From positions 1 through 22,835 of IMG/VR virus record IMGVR_UViG_3300025137_004281: 22,835 nt of DNA; one strand, given 5' to 3'. A program made the translations under genes and the position numbers. Shown here piece after piece: positions 1-6,310 of this stretch; the first letter of the stretch is position 1; every line of letters begins with the position of its first letter. This DNA is from a virus. The notes beneath the pieces were generated by a model. The model was not told where the DNA came from and made no database searches. It saw nothing but the letters and a program-made list of their open reading frames with translations.

Positions 1-658
1 CAACCACACCAGTGTTATCTGCTTTAACTTGATATGAAGGATCTCCTACAGCAACCCTAATTGTTTCGATTGCCATGTTAGGATATATGTTCTCACCAAT
101 CTTCATCAATAGTGGCACTCGTCTTACAACACCATCTATTTCTGGTGCTGTGTTAATAACACCTACACCTGCTGCACATTGACTTAAAAATAATTCTGGA
201 CCAACCATACCAGGCCACTCATATAAAAAGTTAAGAGGATTGCCTATCTTTGCAACACCTCTTGGTACTGCATTACTAGTTCTCTTTTGTGTCGTACCTA
301 CTTGAGCAATAACTGTGCCGTAACCTAATGCTTCACAGAAATATTCATCATGACCAAATCTATCAGGTTCACTAAACAATATAGGCATGACTATGATACC
401 TGTTTGTGCTTGTCGTAAATCTACAATCAAATCTGCTAGTACGTCTCTAGGCCATGGCCATTGACCATACTTCTCGATTGCTTCTTCGTCTATTGTTATG
501 ATTGTGATGTCTTGGGAAGGTGTGACTTCTTCGTTTGCAAGAAGATAGTCAAATGATTTTAAGCGTAGTGTTTCTTTGAATCCAGGATCCTGTAATCCAA
601 TATATGTCAACAATACCAAAGTAATAAAGGCAGTTGACCAATGGGTCAAATACTTCAT
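1..658 (-). CDS. CHASE2-domain protein, C-terminus outside window
   Basis: An open frame runs from an ATG at 656-658 to the window edge without a stop, giving about 219 residues. Residues 9-22 form a hydrophobic N-terminal segment (signal anchor or first membrane helix). The rest matches the extracytoplasmic CHASE2 sensory domain: an ITIIT-IDEEAI block near residues 51-61, the hallmark GQWPWPRD at 65-72, a later G-V-INTAPEIDGVVRRVP block and then MAIETIRVAVG. In bacteria CHASE2 usually sits ahead of three membrane helices and an output domain (adenylate cyclase, histidine kinase or diguanylate cyclase); here that part is not in view. The gene starts 8 bases after the second curlin-like gene and is the last visible member of the curli-type operon. 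No clear ribosome-binding site is seen. The CHASE2 call is strong; output activity is unknown. Confidence 0.85.
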   Translation of the reverse strand, partial: MKYLTHWSTAFITLVLLTYIGLQDPGFKETLRLKSFDYLLANEEVTPSQDITIITIDEEAIEKYGQWPWPRDVLADLIVDLRQAQTGIIVMPILFSEPDRFGHDEYFCEALGYGTVIAQVGTTQKRTSNAVPRGVAKIGNPLNFLYEWPGMVGPELFLSQCAAGVGVINTAPEIDGVVRRVPLLMKIGENIYPNMAIETIRVAVGDPSYQVKADNTGVV

Positions 659-666
659 ATTACTAT

Positions 667-1041
667 TTAGTTCTGATTAACTGTTAGAGTACAAAATGAA
701 TGACCACACCATAGTGTGTTCGAATAAGATTTGTTATTACCTGTTTGATTGAAATACATTGATGAGTTATTACTTGTTCTACCATCTACATTTACATCAA
801 GGCTATTACCGTCACCTATTTGATTTATAACAAGAATACCGCCATCCATACTCACTATATCAAAATCAATGACATTATTCTCGCCATCTTGTGTTATATC
901 TAAACTACCACCATCTGTTTGATCATCTACTGTTAATGTCAAATCATTTGCTCTAACTGGACTAGTCACGGCTGATAACGTAAGTAAGAACGCCATTAGA
1001 AACAACAAAAGGAGATTTTCTTTTAATATCTTTACGATCAT
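667..1041 (-). CDS. short curlin-like secreted protein
   Basis: A 124-aa protein with an N-terminal hydrophobic stretch and likely signal peptide (about residues 8-31, cleavage after VRA). The mature part carries degenerate curlin-type repeats of the strand-turn-strand pattern Q-x-G-x-x-N: LDITQDGENN, LVINQIGDGN, MYFNQTGNN and a final LTVNQN. Two cysteines near the C-terminus (LWCGHSFC) could form a disulfide. It has only about three to four repeats, fewer than CsgA (five longer ones), so it may be a nucleator or minor subunit by analogy with CsgB; that is inference. It lies in the same operon as csgF and csgG, downstream of the FecR and conserved small genes. An AAAGGA ribosome-binding site lies about 12 bases before ATG. 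Confidence 0.7.
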   Translation of the reverse strand: MIVKILKENLLLLFLMAFLLTLSAVTSPVRANDLTLTVDDQTDGGSLDITQDGENNVIDFDIVSMDGGILVINQIGDGNSLDVNVDGRTSNNSSMYFNQTGNNKSYSNTLWCGHSFCTLTVNQN

Positions 1042-1076
1042 ATTTTGTTTTATCCTTTACTACCCTTTTTCTATAT

Positions 1077-1433
1077 TTAGGTGTTCTTAGGTCTTTGGCT
1101 ATTGGGTTCTGTTTCTTCATTTTTTTCTTTTGTTTTCTTTTTCATTGCATTGATATAACTTCTATATACAGCAGCCTCTGCTGTTTTCCCCATAACTCTT
1201 GCTCTTTGTTCCATTGCAATTGCAGCTTGTATCTTATGTGCATGTGCTTTACCAGAATTTTTAATCTTGTTTACACTTGCTTTTGCTGTTGCAACATCTT
1301 TAAACCCTAGACCTTGTATTGTGCCTTTAGGGTTTTCGTCTGTGTACAAATCACTATGTTTATCTGAACCTGCAGGTTGACCTTTCTTTCTAGGTACTCT
1401 TTTTGCTTCAGTAAACTCTTTAAATGATTTCAT
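1077..1433 (-). CDS. conserved marine T4-like phage protein, basic and helical
   Basis: 118 aa, basic, with no signal peptide or membrane segment. It starts MKSFKEFTEA, a beginning I recognise from many marine T4-like phage proteins, and has a central block (GLGFKDVATAKASVNKI, then AHAHKIQAAIAMEQRAR) predicted to be helical, followed by a lysine-rich tail KKKTKEK. The family is common in cyanophages and related phages; its function is unknown to me. The start overlaps the FecR gene stop as ATGA (1430-1433), implying translational coupling. It is odd to find a cytoplasmic-looking phage core protein in the middle of an otherwise secreted gene set. Confidence 0.8.
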   Translation of the reverse strand: MKSFKEFTEAKRVPRKKGQPAGSDKHSDLYTDENPKGTIQGLGFKDVATAKASVNKIKNSGKAHAHKIQAAIAMEQRARVMGKTAEAAVYRSYINAMKKKTKEKNEETEPNSQRPKNT

Positions 1434-2557
1434 TGTATTTGTAATATATTAATTTCGTTTTCTTGACCTAATAGTTCGAAATCATACATTTCAAACTCAC
1501 CTTGTATAATATTTAGTATATATCCATACTCTTTATCTAATCTTAATTCAATATATGCACCAGAGGCGTCTTCTCGTATCCATACCCATTGTGGATCTTC
1601 ATCTAAGATAATGACACCAGTCTCAGCATTTTTACCTAAGAATATACCATCAGTTGATTGTTGTTTATCAAACTCGTTTCTCATTTGTTTTGCAAGTTCT
1701 TCATTGATCTGATCAAGTATATCTGCCAAGAAATTTTGTTGTAAAAAATCTATATCTAAACCTGTTACATATAAATCTTCTTCTTCCTCTAAGTAGTCAA
1801 CTTCTAAATCATCAAATTGTAAAAAGTCTAGGTCTAATGCGTCTGCAACTTCTTTTAATTTATCTTCATAGTTTTCTTCTTCTAGTTTTTCTGGTTTTGC
1901 AACAATCAACATGTTATTAATCATGTCTAATTCTAAATCTAATTTTACAGGTGGTGATGGTGGATTGACTGGTGAGTTTACTTGTGTTGCTTGAAATGCT
2001 TGATTAAGTATAATTTGACCTGCGTCTGTTTCTACACTAATCTCACCAACTAAACAATTACCTGCTACATCACATGATGGTAATAATATAATTGTACTGC
2101 CACCTAGTTCATCTATTGTCATTGTAAAGTCTGTACCACGAACACCTATGGTTGCTGTAGGTGTTGTTATCTTTATATCTTGTCTTGAATTTTTTGCAAT
2201 TTGTCCTGAGGCATATCTTATAGTACCAAGTTTTGCTTTGAGTGAAAGTTTACCTGTTTTGGTATTAGGGTCATAAACAAATTCATCTATGACAAGTTTA
2301 CTGTGTTGGGTAACATCTACTCTAGTATCATCAAGAAATAATATACCAACTTTACCATTGCCTGTTTTTACTGTATCAAATTGTTCTATTGATGTTTCTT
2401 CTTCTAAAAGAATATTTGTGTTGCCGTCTTTACGATCAACAACACCGTTGCCTTCTATCTGGTCAACGTTTCCTATGCTGGCCCAAGAAGGACCAGCATA
2501 AAATAATATTAATATTATTGTTGTCCACTTAGTCAGTTTGCGATATGTCAATATCAT
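1430..2557 (-). CDS. secreted FecR-domain protein
   Basis: About 375 aa from the ATG at 2555-2557. The frame is open further upstream to TTG/GTG codons, but the ATG gives a clean 26-residue signal peptide ending PSWA. Residues about 28-150 form a FecR-type domain: repeated short strands, DTVKTGNGKVGILFLDDTRV, TGKLSLKAKLGTIRY and the characteristic TPTATIGVRGTDF. A proline-rich linker (VNPPSPPVK) follows, then a very acidic region around residues 215-270 and a C-terminal beta-type segment. Classical FecR has an N-terminal anti-sigma part and an inner-membrane helix; neither is present, so this is a stand-alone periplasmic or exported FecR domain. It overlaps the end of the 226-aa curlin-like gene by 29 bases and the next gene by ATGA. 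In bacteria such FecR proteins often neighbour CHASE2 proteins, as here. Confidence 0.88.
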   Translation of the reverse strand: MILTYRKLTKWTTIILILFYAGPSWASIGNVDQIEGNGVVDRKDGNTNILLEEETSIEQFDTVKTGNGKVGILFLDDTRVDVTQHSKLVIDEFVYDPNTKTGKLSLKAKLGTIRYASGQIAKNSRQDIKITTPTATIGVRGTDFTMTIDELGGSTIILLPSCDVAGNCLVGEISVETDAGQIILNQAFQATQVNSPVNPPSPPVKLDLELDMINNMLIVAKPEKLEEENYEDKLKEVADALDLDFLQFDDLEVDYLEEEEDLYVTGLDIDFLQQNFLADILDQINEELAKQMRNEFDKQQSTDGIFLGKNAETGVIILDEDPQWVWIREDASGAYIELRLDKEYGYILNIIQGEFEMYDFELLGQENEINILQIQ

Positions 2558-3209
2558 GGTTGTCACCAACAGTTGTCAAGTTTATTATGTTATCATAAAC
2601 ACCACTTTGTGTGATATCTACGTCTGCGATTGAACCAGTATGGCTGTGAACTAAGGTGTGTCCGTTTACATCACCATTACCATTTATGTCAATTAAATAA
2701 TTATTTGTATCACCGTTTACAGTTAAAGTTAAGATAGCTGAAGTACCATCAATAGTGGCAGCAACAACGTTGCTATCACTTCCTGAGGCACCTGTTATAC
2801 TTACAGTAGCATTTGCAGCGTCAGCAGTCTCACCAATATCAATATCTATATCGTTACTACTACCTGCCCATACAATGGACGCTGTAGCAGTAGCACATGA
2901 GGAACCTGTCCCTGCGCTATCACAATTGAAATCAATATCGTTTGAGTTACCAGTCACATTAAATGTTCCTGTAAAACTTGCACCGTTTACGTCAAACTTT
3001 AAAACGTTACTATTACCAACTTGATCAATGTCGATAGTGGTAGTTGCACCAATCACGCTTGAAGCGGTTGTACTATTACCAACAGTATTGTTTTGTCCGT
3101 CTTGGGTAATGTCGAGGTCTAACGTAGCACCTGATTGTGTCACATAGATATCATTTGCCATTACCGGTAAGGTAAACAATATTAACAATGCGATTATTTT
3201 AGCGTACAT
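2529..3209 (-). CDS. curlin-like repeat protein, main secreted subunit candidate
   Basis: 226 aa. The signal peptide is residues 1-18 (cleavage after VMA). The mature chain is built of roughly nine degenerate strand-turn-strand repeats of 20-26 residues with the pattern hydrophobic-x-x-x-x-x-G-x-x-N, for example ITQDGQNN, IDQVGNSN, FNVTGNSND, VNGDTNN and ITQSGVYDN. This resembles the curlin repeats of CsgA/CsgB, but many Gln/Asn positions are replaced by Asp and Thr and the protein is strongly acidic. Two cysteines near the middle (NCDSAGTGSSC) are unusual for curlins. The ribosome-binding site is AGAGGAG, about 7 bases before ATG. It lies 4 bases after csgG, as expected for a substrate of that channel. 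An alternative is a non-amyloid beta-solenoid, but the context favours curlin. Confidence 0.8.
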   Translation of the reverse strand: MYAKIIALLILFTLPVMANDIYVTQSGATLDLDITQDGQNNTVGNSTTASSVIGATTTIDIDQVGNSNVLKFDVNGASFTGTFNVTGNSNDIDFNCDSAGTGSSCATATASIVWAGSSNDIDIDIGETADAANATVSITGASGSDSNVVAATIDGTSAILTLTVNGDTNNYLIDINGNGDVNGHTLVHSHTGSIADVDITQSGVYDNIINLTTVGDNHDIDISQTD

Positions 3210-3213
3210 TTTG

Positions 3214-4041
3214 TTACTCCTCTATTTTAAATTGCCATAATTCCTTTTCAATACCTTCATGTATCATATTAAAGATAGCATGTTCTATTGTAGTTCTTAT
3301 GGCGTAGTTAACAGGCTCATTAGTTGCGACACCTGTTTCGATTTCAAGGGCCTTCGTACTCATGTCAAGGAACCTGAATACATCACCACCACTTGAATAT
3401 GACGCTATCGTTTTCGTTGCTGATACTGTCATTAGGATTTCTCCTGTTTGTACTGCAACTATACGAAGCGAAACTGTTACTTGGTCTGTACGATATTGTT
3501 CATTTACACCTAATCCAAAATATCTTGCACCAACACCACCAGATGTAATATTGGAATCATATCCTACAATACCACCCTCTATAATAAGTCCTGCAAACTT
3601 TAGAGGTTTTAATTGATTTTTTACATCACTTTCTCCATCATATAATTCTCTTGTTGATCTGATTAATTGTCTTTCTTTAATAATCGAATCCAAACCTTGT
3701 CTTTCTAAAACTATAAACCATGGATTATAACCACCTACTGCTTTCAAAGCATTGATAACCCAAACTTCAGCACCTTGTGTTACTGCTGTTGATAACTGAC
3801 TAAATTTTTGACTTGGTTTTCTTTGACCTGTTCTATCAGGAAAGTTATAAACTGCAACAGTAATTTGTGCTTGTCCTAGTTCAGGTATTTTCTCTAATCT
3901 TTTCATGGTATCTGTTTCCATGGTGTATGGTGTGTCACCTTGGTAGAAACCATTTTCATTAAGTCCTTTGTTTGAAGCACAGCCACCCAGCATACACATT
4001 AAGGCCATCGCAATGGCGATTTGTGGTATTCCTAATTCCAT
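3214..4041 (-). CDS. csgG: CsgG-like curli secretion channel lipoprotein
   Basis: 275 aa, close to the 277 aa of E. coli CsgG. The N-terminus is a lipoprotein signal with lipobox LGGC (Cys21), which would place it in the outer membrane. Family signatures are visible along the chain: QITVAVYNFPDRTGQRKPS, WFIVLERQGLDSIIKERQLI, LIIEGGIVGYDSN, GGVGARYFGLG, RIVAVQTGEIL and the late ALEIETGVATNEPVNYAIR. CsgG forms a nonameric beta-barrel pore that lets unfolded curlin subunits cross the outer membrane. The start codon is one base past the csgF stop. There is no clear Shine-Dalgarno motif, so translation is probably coupled to csgF. No disabling change is visible. Confidence 0.96.
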   Translation of the reverse strand: MELGIPQIAIAMALMCMLGGCASNKGLNENGFYQGDTPYTMETDTMKRLEKIPELGQAQITVAVYNFPDRTGQRKPSQKFSQLSTAVTQGAEVWVINALKAVGGYNPWFIVLERQGLDSIIKERQLIRSTRELYDGESDVKNQLKPLKFAGLIIEGGIVGYDSNITSGGVGARYFGLGVNEQYRTDQVTVSLRIVAVQTGEILMTVSATKTIASYSSGGDVFRFLDMSTKALEIETGVATNEPVNYAIRTTIEHAIFNMIHEGIEKELWQFKIEE

Positions 4042-4042
4042 A

Positions 4043-4513
4043 TTAAAACTTAAAGTCGCCTACAGGTACTGACATTACTGTCGTTGAACCATCTGGTGAT
4101 GTAATTGTTAATGTGATTATTTCTGTGGTTGCGTCTTTAACCCAGTAGATTGTAGAACCTTCTACTTCCGCTGTACCACTTGATGGACATGTACCAGAAC
4201 ATTCTGTCCCGAACATATTATCTACTAACTGTTTTGATAAATTAGCATAAATTCTACTCTCTACGTTTTTAATAAACTTATTGATTGTAGTATTGTTTTC
4301 TAAACGAGCCGCTGCAGCTGCCGCTGACTTAGCGTCATCTGATACGTTCTTCTCTCTACTATATCTTAATTGTTCAAGTGACAGTACATGTGTACTGTAT
4401 CCACTTCCTGAAAAAGAAGGATTTTTAAAATCGTGTGTTAATTCGCTTGCGATACTAGGTGTCGAATACACATAAAATAATATTCCTAGCACCAAAATTT
4501 TTAGTGCTTTCAT
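4043..4513 (-). CDS. csgF: CsgF-like curli assembly factor
   Basis: 156 aa (E. coli CsgF is 138). The signal peptide is residues 1-22 (PSIAS). The mature N-terminus has the diagnostic HDFKNPSFSGSGYSTHVLSLEQ, matching the CsgF segment that inserts into the CsgG pore and forms a second constriction. The C-terminus ITLTITSPDGSTTVMSVPVGDF matches the CsgF tail. An alanine-rich stretch (KSAAAAAARLE) and a cysteine pair (TECSGTC) are insertions relative to the E. coli protein. CsgF couples secretion to surface nucleation. It is the first gene of the operon. A TATAAATA box ends 5 bases before its ATG, and no ribosome-binding site is seen. Confidence 0.92.
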   Translation of the reverse strand: MKALKILVLGILFYVYSTPSIASELTHDFKNPSFSGSGYSTHVLSLEQLRYSREKNVSDDAKSAAAAAARLENNTTINKFIKNVESRIYANLSKQLVDNMFGTECSGTCPSSGTAEVEGSTIYWVKDATTEIITLTITSPDGSTTVMSVPVGDFKF

Positions 4514-4518
4514 ACTAT

Positions 4519-4526
4519 TATTTATA
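4519..4526 (-). promoter_or_regulatory. TATAAATA late-promoter-like box before csgF
   Basis: The exact T4-type late promoter octamer TATAAATA lies on the minus strand immediately upstream of csgF. With usual late-promoter geometry the transcript would start at or within a base of the csgF ATG. A phage gp33 homologue is present in this window (8020-8238), consistent with a sliding-clamp-linked late transcription system. In such AT-rich DNA a few octamers per strand are expected by chance, so position is the main support. Confidence 0.5.
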
Positions 4527-4605
4527 ATAACATGTAGTCTAATATTGCAACAGTAGTAAAAGTTAATAGTATAATTGTTCCTACTATTATGCCGTTAGTC
4601 TTCAT
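4522..4605 (-). CDS. 27-aa single-pass membrane peptide
   Basis: A small ORF starting at the ATG at 4603-4605 and ending in TAA at 4522-4524. After MKTNG it is an almost unbroken hydrophobic helix (GIIVGTIILLTF, then VAILDYMLL). It overlaps the end of the preceding 104-aa membrane protein gene by 11 bases and ends 8 bases before csgF. There is no family match I recognise and no clear ribosome-binding site, so translation would rely on coupling. Its stop codon lies inside the late-promoter-like box for csgF. Confidence 0.45.
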   Translation of the reverse strand: MKTNGIIVGTIILLTFTTVAILDYMLL

Positions 4606-4909
4606 TATTTGCAGGTAATTTTTCTGCATTTTTACGCTCTCTTGAGCCAATTCTTTTTTCATTTTCTCTCATTTCTAATACAGTATTAAGTTTTGATCTT
4701 AAACGTATCAAGTCATTATCTAGCATTCTAATTCTATCAATTAGCGCTATGGTAGTAATCTGTGCCTTATCTAATTTTTCAATTATTTGTCCTGTAACAT
4801 AATTGTAAATAAAGTAAATAAACCAACCCATGGCAATTGCCGCTACTGTGGCAAATCCATATTGATTTAACATTTCTACAATAGGTGATGTTACTTCAAC
4901 TTCTATCAT
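4595..4909 (-). CDS. small membrane protein with cytoplasmic coiled coil
   Basis: 104 aa: a short N-terminal polar stretch, one strong transmembrane helix (about residues 18-37, ATVAAIAMGWFIYFIYNYV), then a charged amphipathic, probably coiled-coil segment (ALIDRIRMLDNDLIRLRSKL) and a basic tail. It is clearly paralogous to the 93-aa protein at 5006-5287 (same MG-FIY helix and DRI-ML-ND-LI-L pattern). The layout resembles small holin-like or BhlA-type phage membrane proteins, but I cannot assign a function. The start overlaps the end of the 36-aa ORF (ATGATAG around 4907). Confidence 0.8.
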   Translation of the reverse strand: MIEVEVTSPIVEMLNQYGFATVAAIAMGWFIYFIYNYVTGQIIEKLDKAQITTIALIDRIRMLDNDLIRLRSKLNTVLEMRENEKRIGSRERKNAEKLPANNED

Positions 4910-5006
4910 CTTTATCTTTTTCTAATTTTGCTAATAATGTCATTACACCTAAACTAATAGGTAATGCTATTAACAAAAATAATATAGCATGTTCAATAGT
5001 CCACAT
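4896..5006 (-). CDS. 36-aa single-pass membrane microprotein
   Basis: A small ORF between the two paralogous membrane protein genes. ATG at 5004-5006 overlaps the upstream TAA stop by one base (TAATG), and its own TGA at 4896-4898 lies 9-11 bases inside the downstream gene. After MWTIEHA it has a hydrophobic helix (ILFLLIALPISLGVMTLL) and a charged tail (AKLEKDKDDRS), a typical single-pass topology. The tight stop/start overlaps on both sides support it as a real gene. The family is unknown. Confidence 0.65.
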   Translation of the reverse strand: MWTIEHAILFLLIALPISLGVMTLLAKLEKDKDDRS

Positions 5007-5287
5007 TAGTCTTTCCTTGCGTCCTCTTTACCATCTGATCTAGATATTCTATCTAAATCTGGTCTTAACTGTAAGGCACTTGATATTAGTATATCTAGTT
5101 TTATCATGTCGTGGTTCATTGTCTTAATACGATTGTCTAAAGCAGATATTAACATGGTAATTGTTGCAACTTGTCCTACAACACCCGAGAGTATGTATTT
5201 AAGGATGATGTAAATAAAAAGACCCATTACCATAGCAGCGGCAACGGGTAGTCCAAAATCAACTAGTATTGTAAAGAATAGATCCAT
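5006..5287 (-). CDS. small membrane protein, paralogue of its neighbour
   Basis: 93 aa: a hydrophobic N-terminal region (LVDFGLPVAAAMVMGLFIYII, about residues 9-29) followed by a cytoplasmic amphipathic segment (ISALDNRIKTMNHDMIKLD) and a charged tail. It is a tandem paralogue of the 104-aa protein at 4595-4909. It is the first gene after the gp32 hairpin. A TATAAATA box ends 4 bases before its ATG and no Shine-Dalgarno motif is present, the same arrangement as csgF. The function is unknown; holin-like or membrane-scaffold roles are possible. Confidence 0.8.
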   Translation of the reverse strand: MDLFFTILVDFGLPVAAAMVMGLFIYIILKYILSGVVGQVATITMLISALDNRIKTMNHDMIKLDILISSALQLRPDLDRISRSDGKEDARKD

Positions 5288-5291
5288 GTTC

Positions 5292-5299
5292 TATTTATA
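5292..5299 (-). promoter_or_regulatory. TATAAATA late-promoter-like box
   Basis: An exact T4 late-promoter octamer on the minus strand, 4 bases upstream of the ATG of the 93-aa membrane protein gene and just downstream of the gp32 hairpin. It would begin a late unit covering the small membrane proteins and possibly the curli-type operon. The predicted start of transcription coincides with the start codon. Confidence 0.5.
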
Positions 5300-5302
5300 T
5301 GA

Positions 5303-5321
5303 GCGCCTCAGGAAGAGGCGC
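5303..5321 (-). terminator. GC-rich hairpin after gp32
   Basis: Seven-bp perfect stem GCGCCTC / GAGGCGC with a 5-base loop (TTCCT on the minus strand), 29 bases past the gp32 stop. It is among the most GC-rich short stretches in the window. The bases after it are only weakly T-rich (TCATATAAAT), so it may act as a mRNA 3'-end stabiliser or processing stop more than a classical intrinsic terminator. Confidence 0.6.
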
Positions 5322-5349
5322 CCAATCTGTTAGCGAACAGGAGAGAGTA

Positions 5350-6252
5350 TTAGTCGTTAACTAATTTACTAAAGTAATTCATAGTATCGTCCTCATCATT
5401 ACTAGGGGAGGTATCTGATTGAGGAGGTTCACTTACTTTAGGCTCACTAACTGGTACCTCAACAGCACTTACAGGTGGGATATCTATCTCGTCTGCTGTT
5501 GTGGTTTTTCCTGTACCATAAACTACTTTTTCAAACTTGGCTTTCAAGTCGTCATATGATTTGTAGTTCGTGGTAGCAGAAAACTCTTTTAATGGTAATT
5601 GTTTTTTCCACAATTCTTCTATTTGTTCGTCCGTATCTTTTACTCTAGATGGACCTTCAAATTCAGATTTGTCGTAGTTCCAATAACCATCAACTTTTCT
5701 AATTTTTAACTTGAAGTTAGCACCTTCCCAAAAATCAAATGGGTTGATTGCTTTTTCATCAGCAAACTCAGGTTTCATTGCTTCAGTAATCTTATCAAAA
5801 ATTTTCTTACCAAATTTATATAAGAATGTTCTACCTTCATTCTCCGGGTGTGCCGGGTCTGAAACTATAACTATGTTAGTAAAGTAGGAAAGTTTTCTTT
5901 TTCTTTTTCTGGCGATCTCTTTATCTGCCTCGGAACCAGTATTCCATAGTTTAGAATTTTCTTCACTTACTGGATCTTTTTGACCAAGTGTGGTCAAACT
6001 ATTCTCAATATACCAACCACCAGGTCCTTGAAAGGCATGAGACCAAACTCTCGCCCAAGGTAATTCTTCTCCTTCTACGGCAGGTAAAAAACGAATTACT
6101 GCATAACCATTACCAGTTTTATCTAGTTCAGGTTTCCAGAATCTATCGTCACTTGATGAATTTTTGTTTGTTGTTGGGGATGTAACCTTTTCTAACTCTT
6201 TGGTTAGTTTGTCGAAGTTACCACGACTTTGTTTTAGATTTGCGAATGACAT
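5350..6252 (-). CDS. 32: gp32-like single-stranded DNA-binding protein
   Basis: 300 aa, nearly the length of T4 gp32 (301). It starts MSFANLKQSRGNFDKL as in marine T4-like gp32 proteins. The core has the conserved FLPA, PWARVWSHAFQGPGGWYIENSLTTLG, DPVSEEN and IVIVSDPAHPENEG-TFLYKFGKKI blocks of the OB-fold DNA-binding domain. The C-terminus is acidic and Pro/Ser-rich (from about residue 255) and ends DEDDTMNYFSKLVND, the segment that in T4 contacts replication partners. There is no cysteine anywhere, so the zinc site of T4 gp32 (one His, three Cys) is missing. A good AAAGGAG ribosome-binding site precedes ATG. A long structured leader lies upstream (6253-6559). Confidence 0.95.
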   Translation of the reverse strand: MSFANLKQSRGNFDKLTKELEKVTSPTTNKNSSSDDRFWKPELDKTGNGYAVIRFLPAVEGEELPWARVWSHAFQGPGGWYIENSLTTLGQKDPVSEENSKLWNTGSEADKEIARKRKRKLSYFTNIVIVSDPAHPENEGRTFLYKFGKKIFDKITEAMKPEFADEKAINPFDFWEGANFKLKIRKVDGYWNYDKSEFEGPSRVKDTDEQIEELWKKQLPLKEFSATTNYKSYDDLKAKFEKVVYGTGKTTTADEIDIPPVSAVEVPVSEPKVSEPPQSDTSPSNDEDDTMNYFSKLVND

Positions 6253-6282
6253 TATTTTCTCCTTTGTATTCGTTGTATTTGT

Positions 6283-6310
6283 ATAGTGTCTATATTAGCG
6301 ACAATACTAT
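6283..6310 (-). promoter_or_regulatory. hairpin in gp32 leader, possible autoregulatory site
   Basis: On the minus strand the leader can form a stem of ATAGT/ACTAT plus GTC/GAC with a 3-base bulge and 9-base loop, about 30 bases before the gp32 start. Between it and the ribosome-binding site lies an unstructured A/C-rich stretch. T4 gene 32 mRNA is repressed by its own product through a pseudoknot followed by unstructured leader; the layout here is analogous, but the pairing is short and no pseudoknot is proven. Confidence 0.35.

Noticed and set aside
1095-1310. Plus-strand ORFs throughout (for example 1095-1310, 2755-3024, 14966-15235)
   Set aside because: All are antisense to well-supported minus-strand genes, rich in Phe/Ile/Cys runs expected from reverse-reading AT-rich coding DNA, and show no recognisable domain.
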